A DNA stretch of 5,212 nt from positions 1 to 5,212 of the forward strand of contig CALGRQ010000051.1 in the NCBI GenBank assembly GCA_937880795.1, given 5' to 3'. Position numbers and translations under genes: made by a program. The notes beneath the pieces are model-generated. The model was not told the DNA's origin, searched no databases, and saw nothing but the letters and a program-made list of their open reading frames with translations. The stretch comes from an uncultured Dyadobacter sp. (GTDB lineage Bacteria; Bacteroidota; Bacteroidia; Cytophagales; Spirosomataceae). Below are positions 1 to 5,212 of this stretch, one piece after another (the first letter of the stretch is position 1; each line of letters begins with the position of its first letter).

Positions 1-1
1 A

Positions 2-409
2 GAGTATACCGGATTTGTATCTCCAGGTGTATTTGCGATGTTCCTATTAGGATTCTTCTGGAAGAAAACTACCTCAAATGCAGCGTTATTTGCAACTATC
101 GTAGGTTTCCTATTATCTATCGTGTTGAAGTTCTTACCTGATTTTATGGATCTTTCATTCTTGGCATCGACAGGTTTTTCAGTGCCGGTGAATGGAGTTT
201 ATGAGATACCTTTTATTGACCGTATCGGATTTGTCTTTATATTCTGTTTAATCGGTATGTATTTCATCAGTATCTATGAAAACAAAAAAGGTGTTGTCGC
301 CAAAGGCCTAGAAATCGACGCGACTATGTTCAAGACAAAAACGGGGTTCGCCGTTGGTGCCCTTTTAGTCATCGGTATCACCGCAGCCTTATATACCATA
401 TTTTGGTAA
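2..409 (+). CDS. Sodium:solute symporter (SSS/SGLT-like), C-terminal part
   Basis: This is the 3' end of a gene that begins before the window; 135 residues are visible, ending at TAA 407-409. The reading frame is open from base 2, so the ATG at 38 is internal and not a start. The sequence matches the C-terminal region of SGLT-like members of the solute:sodium symporter family, inner-membrane proteins that couple Na+ entry to uptake of sugars or related solutes. The segment TGFVSPGVFAMFLLGFFWKK is typical of the Bacteroidota members. Four hydrophobic stretches are visible, at roughly residues 5-21, 27-44, 75-92 and 115-135 of the visible part, with a charged loop (ENKKG) between the last two. 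The protein ends right after the last membrane segment. The substrate cannot be told from this part. A strong hairpin follows directly, so this is probably the last gene of its transcript. Family call is firm; substrate class is inference. Confidence 0.85.
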   Translation, partial: EYTGFVSPGVFAMFLLGFFWKKTTSNAALFATIVGFLLSIVLKFLPDFMDLSFLASTGFSVPVNGVYEIPFIDRIGFVFIFCLIGMYFISIYENKKGVVAKGLEIDATMFKTKTGFAVGALLVIGITAALYTIFW

Positions 410-412
410 TGA

Positions 413-455
413 AGTAAACAATGGAGGGAGCAATTAGCTCCCTCCATTGTTTACT
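413..455 (+). terminator. Perfect 19-bp hairpin after the symporter gene
   Basis: Bases 413-431 and 437-455 are exact reverse complements around the 5-base loop AATTA; the stem core is GGAGGGAGC/GCTCCCTCC. It starts 3 bases after the symporter stop codon. There is no clear T run on the + side (AATAACCG follows), so this is not a textbook intrinsic terminator. Position and strength still favour a transcript end or 3' end protecting structure. Confidence 0.65.
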
Positions 456-522
456 AATAACCGAACCTTAAAAATCTGTTCAGTAGTCTTTTACTCCATT
501 ACGCTGACTAATGCAAGACCTT

Positions 523-554
523 TTGACTTATTCTTCTTAAAAGAATTTAAATTG
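523..554 (+). promoter_or_regulatory. Weak candidate promoter for the amidohydrolase gene
   Basis: TTG at 523-525 and TAAATTG at 548-554 resemble the Bacteroidota -33 (TTG) and -7 (TAnnTTTG) elements with 22 bases between them. The -7 match is imperfect, one T short. A transcript from here would have a leader of roughly 55 bases before the ATG at 617. The rest of 456-616 is AT-rich with stop codons in the frames I read, and I see no gene or other clear signal in it. Confidence 0.2.
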
Positions 555-616
555 TCAAATTATAATAATAAATTAGAGTATATATCCATTCCCTGTAAGG
601 CTTTAACCTCTTAATT

Positions 617-1951
617 ATGAAATTATTCAGCGTCATTTTTTTTCTATTTATTGCGGTAAATCAATTAGTGGCACAAACCAATCAGGTGCTCTTCGAAAAT
701 GTTCGGATAGTTGATCATAAGTTGGCTAAATTATCAGATCCGGTCAACGTATTGGTAGAAGGAAATCTAATTAAAAAGATAAGCAGTACTTCCATTTCGG
801 TATCTGAACCAGGACTGACAATAATTGAAGGGGAAGGCAGAACCCTGATGCCAGGATTAATCGATGTTCATGTTCATTTAGTGTTCGGCGCTCTAACTAT
901 GCCAGAAATGATGACGAATGATCTTTCTGAGGAATTCTTAGTAAATAAAGTTGGCGGGTCAGCTCAAAACATGCTTATGCGAGGATTTACTAGTGTTCGT
1001 GATGCGGGTGGTCCGATCTTTCCATTAAAAGCCGGTATAGATAATGGGAATTTAGTGGGACCTAGAATTTGGCCCTCAGGAGCGACCATTAGTCAAACTT
1101 CTGGACATGGAGATTATAGGACTCCAAAGGAGCCATCTCGTCGTTTTACTGGAGTAGTCTCACGTGCAGAACGATATGGTGCAACCTTTATTGCAGATGG
1201 TCGAGATGAAGTCTTAACAGCCGTGAGGGAAAATCTTAGATTTGGTGCTAGTCAAATTAAGTTAATGGCCGGAGGAGGTACCGCATCGGCTTATGACCCG
1301 ATCGATGTAACTCAATATACTTTAGACGAAATGAAAGCTGCGGTTGATGCTGCTGAAGATTGGGGAACATATGTCACTGTTCACGCCTACACTCCTAGAG
1401 CAGTGCAGCGTGCTATCGAAGCTGGAGTAAAATGTGTAGAACATGGTCAAATGCTGGACGAGGAGACCCTTAAATTAATGGCCAAAAATGATATTTGGTT
1501 AAGTCTTCAAAACTTGGTCGATAATACTGAGGGTATGGATGAGCAAAGAAGGATCAAACGTAAGCCAGTTCTTGAAGGACAAGCTAAAGTGTGGCCACTT
1601 GCAAAAAAATTAGGTGTAAGACTTGCTTGGGGTACTGATTTTCTTTTCGAACCTGAACTAAATGAACTGCAAAATAGCTATATGTTACGACTGCAAAAGT
1701 GGTTCAGCAATGCAGAAATATTAAAAATGATTACCCAAGATAATGGCGAACTTTTACAATTATCCGGTCTTCGTAGCCCCTATCAGGGAAAACTAGGAGT
1801 TGTGGAAGAGCAGGCTCTGGCGGACCTTCTATTAATTGATGGAAACCCTTTTGAGGACCTTTCCGTTATCGAAAATCCAGAAAAAAACTTTCTCTTGATC
1901 ATGAAAGATGGTAAAATCTATAAGGACGACATCAAGAAAGCAAAACATTAA
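617..1951 (+). CDS. Exported metal-dependent amidohydrolase (imidazolonepropionase/prolidase-like)
   Basis: The 444-residue protein is full length for this COG1228-type branch of the amidohydrolase superfamily. Residues 1-20 form a signal peptide with a probable cut after VAQ, so the enzyme should act in the periplasm or be membrane-associated. The expected metal site is complete: HVH at H85 and H87, a candidate carboxylated lysine K215 in QIKLMAGGG, H256 in VTVHAY, H276 in CVEHG and D341 in AWGTDF. The C-terminal segment ADLLLIDGNPFEDL and KDGKIYKD restores the small composite beta-sandwich seen in these enzymes. Relatives hydrolyse imidazolonepropionate, Xaa-Pro or Xaa-Arg/Lys dipeptides and other cyclic amides; the secreted members are most often annotated as prolidase-like peptidases, so a dipeptidase role is a reasonable guess but not shown. 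ATG 617 is chosen because it gives the signal peptide directly; no Shine-Dalgarno sequence precedes it, as is usual in this phylum. It appears to be a single-gene unit. Confidence 0.88.
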   Translation: MKLFSVIFFLFIAVNQLVAQTNQVLFENVRIVDHKLAKLSDPVNVLVEGNLIKKISSTSISVSEPGLTIIEGEGRTLMPGLIDVHVHLVFGALTMPEMMTNDLSEEFLVNKVGGSAQNMLMRGFTSVRDAGGPIFPLKAGIDNGNLVGPRIWPSGATISQTSGHGDYRTPKEPSRRFTGVVSRAERYGATFIADGRDEVLTAVRENLRFGASQIKLMAGGGTASAYDPIDVTQYTLDEMKAAVDAAEDWGTYVTVHAYTPRAVQRAIEAGVKCVEHGQMLDEETLKLMAKNDIWLSLQNLVDNTEGMDEQRRIKRKPVLEGQAKVWPLAKKLGVRLAWGTDFLFEPELNELQNSYMLRLQKWFSNAEILKMITQDNGELLQLSGLRSPYQGKLGVVEEQALADLLLIDGNPFEDLSVIENPEKNFLLIMKDGKIYKDDIKKAKH

Positions 1952-1956
1952 ATAAC

Positions 1957-1987
1957 AAGCGAAATAAGCTTTTTTTGCGTTTCGCAA
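1957..1987 (+). terminator. Weak hairpins and T run after the amidohydrolase gene
   Basis: AAGC at 1957-1960 can pair with GCTT at 1968-1971, which runs into a T tract ending at 1976. Overlapping alternatives are GCGAAA (1959-1964) with TTTCGC (1980-1985), and TTGCG/CGCAA around a TTT loop (1975-1987). Each stem is short, so this is only a possible intrinsic terminator, 5 bases after the stop codon. Confidence 0.3.
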
Positions 1988-2073
1988 TATCCCAGATGAT
2001 TACTTTTTCATATCCCAAGCCAATATTAACAGCCGCTACTAAAGATGCGAGCTGTACATCATCATATTTACCT

Positions 2074-2081
2074 CCCCCCCC
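2074..2081. repeat. Homopolymer run of eight C (poly-G on the minus strand)
   Basis: Eight consecutive C lie in an otherwise AT-rich spacer. On the minus strand this G8 run is exactly where the short protein-like frame breaks. Runs of this length are prone to replication slippage and also to sequencing errors. Confidence 0.6.
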
Positions 2082-2175
2082 ATGTTTTTATCAATTTTTC
2101 CGATAAATAAAATTCTTTAAATTTCATATCACCCTTAAGACGACTGCCGGGTAAGTTTCCTTTATTGCCCTTAAC

Positions 2176-2222
2176 GATCAATTTAAAATGTTTATTAACA
2201 TTTTAGTAATGTTAAACTGATC
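2176..2222. promoter_or_regulatory. AT-rich dyad upstream of the original susC-like promoter
   Basis: Two nested inverted repeats are visible. The inner one is TTAACATT (2195-2202) with AATGTTAA (2208-2215), perfect over 8 bp with a 5-base loop. The outer one is GATCAATTTAA (2176-2186) with TTAAACTGATC (2212-2222), matching at 10 of 11. They share part of the right arm, so they would be alternatives if folded as RNA. The dyad ends about 20 bases before a perfect -7 promoter element and covers the -33 region, which suits an operator for a regulator. Which regulator is unknown. The insertion sequence now separates it from the gene it probably served. Confidence 0.4.
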
Positions 2223-2250
2223 TAAGCTTAAACTTATACTCGTACGTTTG
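2217..2250 (+). promoter_or_regulatory. Candidate native promoter of the susC-like gene, now stranded
   Basis: TACGTTTG at 2243-2250 matches the Bacteroidota -7 consensus TAnnTTTG perfectly. The -33 region is poor: CTG at 2217-2219 is the nearest thing to TTG, 23 bases upstream. A good -7 with a weak -33 fits a promoter that needs an activator. Transcription would start near 2254-2257, giving a leader of about 20 bases to the original start codon at 2274. Because the insertion sequence entered at that codon, this promoter now reads into the left end of the element. Confidence 0.5.
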
Positions 2251-2272
2251 GGCTCATGAAATTTTCCAAATC

Positions 2273-2280
2273 TATGAAAT
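2273..2280 (+). repeat. Target-site duplication, left copy (TATGAAAT)
   Basis: This 8-bp sequence directly abuts the left inverted repeat of the insertion sequence and is identical to 3256-3263. It contains the original ATG (2274-2276) of the susC-like gene. The bases just beyond the 8 bp differ, so the duplication is exactly 8 bp, within the range known for IS982 elements. Confidence 0.9.
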
Positions 2281-2300
2281 ACCCGTAGTGCATTATAAAA
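2281..2300 (+). repeat. Left terminal inverted repeat
   Basis: The 20 bases match the reverse complement of 3236-3255 at 18 positions; mismatches are at positions 3 and 17. The core CGTAGTGCATTAT is perfect in both. Transposase is expected to bind and cut here. Confidence 0.9.
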
Positions 2301-2313
2301 AAGGTTACTCATA

Positions 2314-2330
2314 ATACGAAAATTTCGTAT
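2314..2330. promoter_or_regulatory. Palindrome in the transposase leader
   Basis: ATACGAAA (2314-2321) and TTTCGTAT (2323-2330) are exact reverse complements around a single A, 28 bases before the transposase ATG. A centre of one base makes it a poor RNA hairpin but a good dimeric protein site, so it may be an operator or a subterminal transposase site that limits transposase expression. This role is inferred from position only. Confidence 0.35.
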
Positions 2331-2358
2331 ATTGTATTGACTATCAATCTAATACGTT

Positions 2359-3240
2359 ATGAATAACCTAGATGCAATTTACGATTTTATTTTAAAGGAA
2401 TTAAGAAAATTAACCATCAAAGAAAATTTTTATTTCAAACCAATTAAACCAAAATTATCTGATTTAGAACTCATTGCAATAAATATTTCTGCAGAATATC
2501 TATCGATAGATTCAGAATATCAGTTGTTTAGATACCTCTCTAATTCAAAACTAAAGGGAATGATTGAGAGAAGTGTGTTTAATCGCAGAAAAAGAAAGCT
2601 TTTCTTACACTTGGAAAATATAAGAAAACTTATGGTTGCTAAATTTAATGAGATGGAAACCACTTTTATTGTAGATTCGATGCCTTTAGAAATCTGCAAA
2701 AACGCAAGAGCGAACCGCTCTAAAATTTGTAAGGAAAATGAATTTTCGTTTCCCAGCAAAGGTTATTGCGCTTCTCAATCGAGTTATTATTATGGTTACA
2801 AATTACATGCAGTTTGTTCTGTTTCCGGAGTTTTCCAAAGTTTTGATATTTCTACAGCAAGCATTCATTATATTCATTTTTTGCAAGATATCAAGCATCA
2901 AATGAACAATTGTACGTTGATTGGAGACAGGGGTTATTTATCCACCCAAGTGCAAACAGATTTGTTCAATTATGCGAATATAAAGCTGGATACACCCATG
3001 AGAAACAACCAAAAAAATTATCAAAAACAAAAATATATTTTCAGAAAATCCAGAAAAAGAATTGAGACTTTATTCTCTCAACTTTGCGACCAATTTAAAA
3101 TCAGAAACAATTACGCAAAATCTTTTAACGGTTTTAAAAAAAGGGTATTGAGCAAAATAACAGCATTAACTTTCATTCAGTTTGTAAATGTTTTTGTTTC
3201 CAATAGAAAAATGAATAGATTTAAAATTGAATTAATTTAA
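2359..3240 (+). CDS. IS982-family transposase (DDE type)
   Basis: The 293-residue protein is the usual length for IS982 transposases and shows no frameshift. The N-terminal part (about 1-100) is helical and probably binds the element ends. The catalytic core follows: D106 in FIVDSMPLEIC, D190 in LIGDRGYLS, and E236 in SRKRIETLFSQL, the probable DDE triad. YYYGYKLH at 143-150 is the conserved tract before the second aspartate. The protein catalyses cut and strand transfer of the element. ATG 2359 is the first start in the element in this frame region and leaves a 78-base leader with a palindrome. The stop codon lies inside the right inverted repeat, only 16 bases before the ATG of the next gene, and no terminator intervenes, so transposase transcripts could run on into the receptor gene. 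Confidence 0.93.
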   Translation: MNNLDAIYDFILKELRKLTIKENFYFKPIKPKLSDLELIAINISAEYLSIDSEYQLFRYLSNSKLKGMIERSVFNRRKRKLFLHLENIRKLMVAKFNEMETTFIVDSMPLEICKNARANRSKICKENEFSFPSKGYCASQSSYYYGYKLHAVCSVSGVFQSFDISTASIHYIHFLQDIKHQMNNCTLIGDRGYLSTQVQTDLFNYANIKLDTPMRNNQKNYQKQKYIFRKSRKRIETLFSQLCDQFKIRNNYAKSFNGFKKRVLSKITALTFIQFVNVFVSNRKMNRFKIELI

Positions 3241-3255
3241 TAATGCACTACGAGT
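3236..3255 (-). repeat. Right terminal inverted repeat
   Basis: This is the partner of the repeat at 2281-2300 (18 of 20 matching). It overlaps the transposase stop codon at 3238-3240, so the coding region runs right to the element edge. Confidence 0.9.
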
Positions 3256-3263
3256 TATGAAAT
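3256..3263 (+). repeat. Target-site duplication, right copy, containing the receptor start codon
   Basis: TATGAAAT is identical to 2273-2280 and directly follows the right inverted repeat. Its ATG (3257-3259) is the start codon of the susC-like gene, so the duplication regenerated an intact start at the new junction. Confidence 0.9.
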
Positions 3264-4573
3264 TGAAAAATAAACAATTCTTATTGTTTGTTTCTTGCAT
3301 GTCTCTAGTTTCATTCAGTCCAGCGATGGCTTCAGGATTGGCTGTAAAACTTGAAATTGCAGAAGCACAACAAAAAGAAATCAATGGAAAGGTTTATGAT
3401 GCTACCGGTGTTCCCCTTTCCGGAGTTACCATCACCAACCTTCAGAACCAAACCACAGCTCAGTCTAACGAAGACGGATCTTTCAGCATCGATGCTGAGA
3501 ATGGACAGAGAATCCGCTTTTCCTTTTTGGGATTCCTTTCTCAAGAATTAACAGTAAATGATCAGACCGAAGTAACTATCAGGTTAGAACTTGACAACAC
3601 CGCTCTCGATGAAGTGGTTGTTGTAGGTTACGGGTCACAAAAGAAAGTAAATTTAACAGGTGCTGTTGATCAAGTAGGACAAGAGGTATTCCAAGGCAGA
3701 CCAATGGCTAACGTAAGTCAGATGTTGCAAGGTGCCGTTCCTAACTTAAATATCACTCCTGCCGATGGTAAACCAACACGTGCCCCAAGTTTCAATATTC
3801 GTGGTACAACCTCAATCGGGCAGGGTGGTAGTGCTTTGATCCTTATTGATGGGGTTGAAGGCGATCCTTCTATTTTGAACCCAAATGACATCGAATCAGT
3901 ATCGGTATTAAAGGACGCATCATCGGCAGCTATATATGGTTCTCGTGGTACATTCGGTGTTGTATTGATTACCACTAAACGTGCCAAGGAAGGACGTAGT
4001 ACGATTAACTACTCAGGTGGTTTAACTACACAAAAGCCAACCACACTTCCGGATTTCGTAACCGATGGATACACCTATGCAGAACGTTTCTTCGAAGCTT
4101 ATAATGCTTGGAATAACTATTCATCTGTTCCTAGTAAATTAAATAAAACTCAAATCTTTACACTCGACTGGCTTGAAGAGTTTAGAAAAAGGAAAGAAGC
4201 AGGAAATACAGAGGAAATTACAGTAAACAGTAATGGCGAATATGTGTATTATGGTAACGAAGATTATTACGGAGCTTTAATCAAAGACAACTCGTTCGTC
4301 CAAGATCACAATCTTTCGGCGAGTGGTACCTCAGGTAAGATTGATTATTTCTTATCAGGTAGGTTATTTGATAACAATGGTTTGTATCGCTACAATACTG
4401 ATACGTATAAAAGCTATAATACAAGAGCAAAAGCCGGTCTTCAGGTCACCGATTGGCTGAGAATAGAGAATAACATCGATTATGCCTTCATGAAATATCA
4501 TGATCCTTCCACTGCAGGAGAAGGGGGTAATATCTGGCGTAATATTGCTGACGAAGGAAATCCATTGGCTCCA

Positions 4574-4576
4574 TTG
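4574..4576 (+). other. Frameshift 1 in the susC-like gene
   Basis: The upstream frame reads NPLAPL and then nonsense for about 24 residues to TAG at 4649-4651. Reading from 4576 in the next frame gives AYEGHPSSPIYNPDGSLSFS, which is normal for the family. One base is missing here. Restoring a G after 4576 (CCATTG to CCATTGG) would repeat the preceding CCATTGGCT and give NPLAPLAYEG, so the loss probably occurred in a GG pair inside a short tandem repeat. Confidence 0.8.
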
Positions 4577-4926
4577 CTTATGAAGGTCACCCTTCTTCCC
4601 CTATCTATAATCCAGATGGTAGTCTCTCTTTTTCAGCGGCATATACGGTAGGAGACTTTATTTATGGAAAGAATGGTACAGGTTCAGAAAAGAAAGATCT
4701 GAGAAATACCACTTCATTTTCGACAAAATTCTTTAACAATACATTTCGTATCAAGGGAGACTTAACCTTTCGTAATAGAGATTTCGGATCAACCCGCATT
4801 AGAGTGCCGGTTCCCTACAGTGTAAAAGAAGGCGAAGTAAATCTATTGGAAACAAGTATGAACGACAACATTTATCAGGTTGCACAAGAAACCAATTATT
4901 TATTCACCAACCTGTATGGAGAATAC

Positions 4927-4931
4927 GAAAA
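4927..4931 (+). other. Frameshift 2 in the susC-like gene
   Basis: The frame reads LYGEYEN and then nonsense to TGA at 4993-4995. From 4932 the adjacent frame gives YGYNYEQQRYNATY, which contains the GYNYEQ-like motif conserved in SusC proteins, and stays open to the window end. One base is missing within the run of four A (4928-4931); a fifth A would give GEYEKYGYNYEQ. Slippage in the A run is the simplest cause. Confidence 0.8.
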
Positions 4932-5212
4932 TACGGATATAATTACGAACAGCAGCGTTACAATGCTACTTATATCACTAAGAATGGACTTTTGACTGAG
5001 AATACGGAAAATATCAATCTTGCCTTAGGTGATGCGGTTCAAGCAACAGCTGGATATAACCGTTATAGAATTGCTGGATTATTTTTCCGCTTGAATTATA
5101 TTTACAAAGACTGTTACCTTTTCGAAGCTAACGGGCGATACGACGGTTCTTCTAAGTTCCCAACGAACGAACAGTGGGCTTTCTTCCCTTCGGTGTCCGC
5201 TGGATGGAGAGT

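Larger units (their letters stand above)
1932..2127 (-). pseudogene. Short unrecognised minus-strand gene, frameshifted at a poly-G tract
   Basis: Read on the minus strand, ATG at 2127-2125 opens a frame that encodes 16 residues beginning MKFKEFYLSEK, reaches a run of eight G (2081-2074), and then hits TAA at 2070-2068. If the run had seven G, the frame would continue to TGA at 1934-1932 and give 64 residues. The downstream part contains YDDVQLASLVAAVNIGLGY and then EKVIIWDI, followed by a basic and hydrophobic tail. It reads like real protein, mixing hydrophobic and charged residues, unlike the flanking spacer. AAGGG (2136-2132) sits 4 bases before the ATG as a possible ribosome site. I do not recognise the family. 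The 3' end overlaps the last 20 bases of the amidohydrolase gene in convergent orientation. It may be a gene remnant, a small gene switched off by tract slippage, or a sequencing error in the G run; chance cannot be excluded. Confidence 0.35.
2281..3255 (+). mobile_element. Complete IS982-family insertion sequence, 975 bp
   Basis: The element is bounded by imperfect terminal inverted repeats beginning ACCCGTAGTGC on the left and ACTCGTAGTGC on the right (read inward), and flanked by an 8-bp direct duplication. It carries one intact transposase gene. Size, AC-starting ends and gene content all match the IS982 family. Its sequence is more A-rich, with many AAA and AAT codons, than the neighbouring genes, which suggests arrival from a more AT-rich source, probably another Bacteroidota. 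With ends, duplication and transposase intact, the element looks recently inserted and potentially active. It sits precisely on the start codon of the following receptor gene. Confidence 0.92.
3257..5212 (+). pseudogene. SusC/RagA-type TonB-dependent outer-membrane receptor, frameshifted and incomplete
   Basis: SusC-like receptors are outer-membrane barrels that import oligosaccharides or peptides with a SusD-type lipoprotein, powered by TonB. Residues 1-25 are a signal peptide (probable cut after AMA). Residues 42-112 form the carboxypeptidase-regulatory-like domain (INGKVYDATGVPLSGVTI). The TonB-box-like DEVVVVGYG is at 118-126, the plug follows, and the SusC/RagA signature IYGSRGTFGVVLITTK is at 226-241. 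There is no STN domain, so signalling through a FecR/FecI pair is unlikely. The frame holds to P439, then shifts and stops at TAG 4649-4651. The true protein continues in the next frame from 4576 (AYEGHPSSP) to about 4931, then in a third frame from 4932 (YGYNYEQQRYN) to the window end, including LFEANGRYDGSSKFP. Each shift is a loss of one base. Family proteins are about 1000 residues, so the 3' third or more lies beyond. The insertion sequence has also cut off its promoter. Expected to be non-functional unless the shifts are sequencing errors. Confidence 0.88.

Noticed and set aside
456..616. Short minus-strand stretch reading KKNKSKGLALVSVME and, after a stop, KTTEQIFKVRLLVNNGG
   Set aside because: It is too short, is interrupted by a stop, and has no start or family match; it could be a remnant but cannot be supported.
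1977..2105. A + strand frame through the spacer reading AISQMITFSYPKPILTAATK
   Set aside because: It is the complement of the minus-strand frame, has a run of prolines from the C8 tract and no start context; the minus-strand reading is more protein-like.
2337..2355. TTGACT and TAATAC as a sigma-70 style promoter for the transposase
   Set aside because: The spacing is only 7 bases, and Bacteroidota promoters use different elements.
2520..2759. Minus-strand 79-codon open frame inside the transposase gene
   Set aside because: It is antisense to an intact, conserved DDE transposase and has no independent support.
3332..3987. Minus-strand open frames of 70 and 89 codons and a + strand frame of 66 codons inside the receptor gene
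   Set aside because: They lie wholly within the strongly family-matching SusC frame, have no recognisable protein features, and are overlap shadows.
4804..4995. A separate 63-codon gene starting with GTG
   Set aside because: It is the middle piece of the frameshifted receptor; the frame is open upstream to 4576 and the family-like sequence spans the GTG, which is an internal valine.
1..5212. CRISPR array, tRNA or rRNA genes, or an integron or attachment site
   Set aside because: No regularly spaced repeats, cloverleaf sequences or rRNA-like stretches were seen on either strand.

Overview
The window looks like chromosomal DNA from a member of the Bacteroidota, most likely a Sphingobacteriaceae-type organism. 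This is inferred from a SusC/RagA-type TonB-dependent receptor, an SGLT-like sodium:solute symporter, start sites without Shine-Dalgarno sequences, and a perfect match to the Bacteroidota -7 promoter element (TAnnTTTG). All recognised genes lie on the + strand.

Layout. Positions 2-409 are the 3' end of a sodium:solute symporter gene, closed by a perfect 19-bp hairpin (413-455). Positions 617-1951 encode an intact exported metal-dependent amidohydrolase related to imidazolonepropionase and prolidase-like enzymes. The next 329 bases (1952-2280) have no intact gene. They are not empty: the minus strand carries a short protein-like reading frame (1932-2127) broken at a run of eight G, and the + strand carries an AT-rich dyad (2176-2222) followed by a strong promoter -7 element (2243-2250). 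Positions 2281-3255 are a complete 975-bp IS982-family insertion sequence with 20-bp terminal inverted repeats, an intact 293-residue transposase and an 8-bp target duplication. Positions 3257-5212 are a SusC-like receptor gene that runs off the window and is broken by two separate single-base frameshifts.

The main story is the decay of a nutrient-uptake locus. The insertion sequence landed exactly on the start codon of the susC-like gene: the duplicated target TATGAAAT contains the ATG, so both copies carry it. The coding frame was left intact, but the native promoter, dyad and leader are now 975 bp away, and the original start codon reads a four-codon peptide that stops inside the element. 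The receptor then lost its frame near 4574 and again near 4930, so no full-length receptor is expected. Clean element ends and duplication suggest a recent insertion, but the order of insertion and frameshifts cannot be told from this sequence alone. The symporter, the exported amidohydrolase and the receptor would together suit uptake and processing of small organic nutrients, but no shared operon is evident because the hairpin and gaps separate them. I see no evidence for a wholly new defence or mobile system here.
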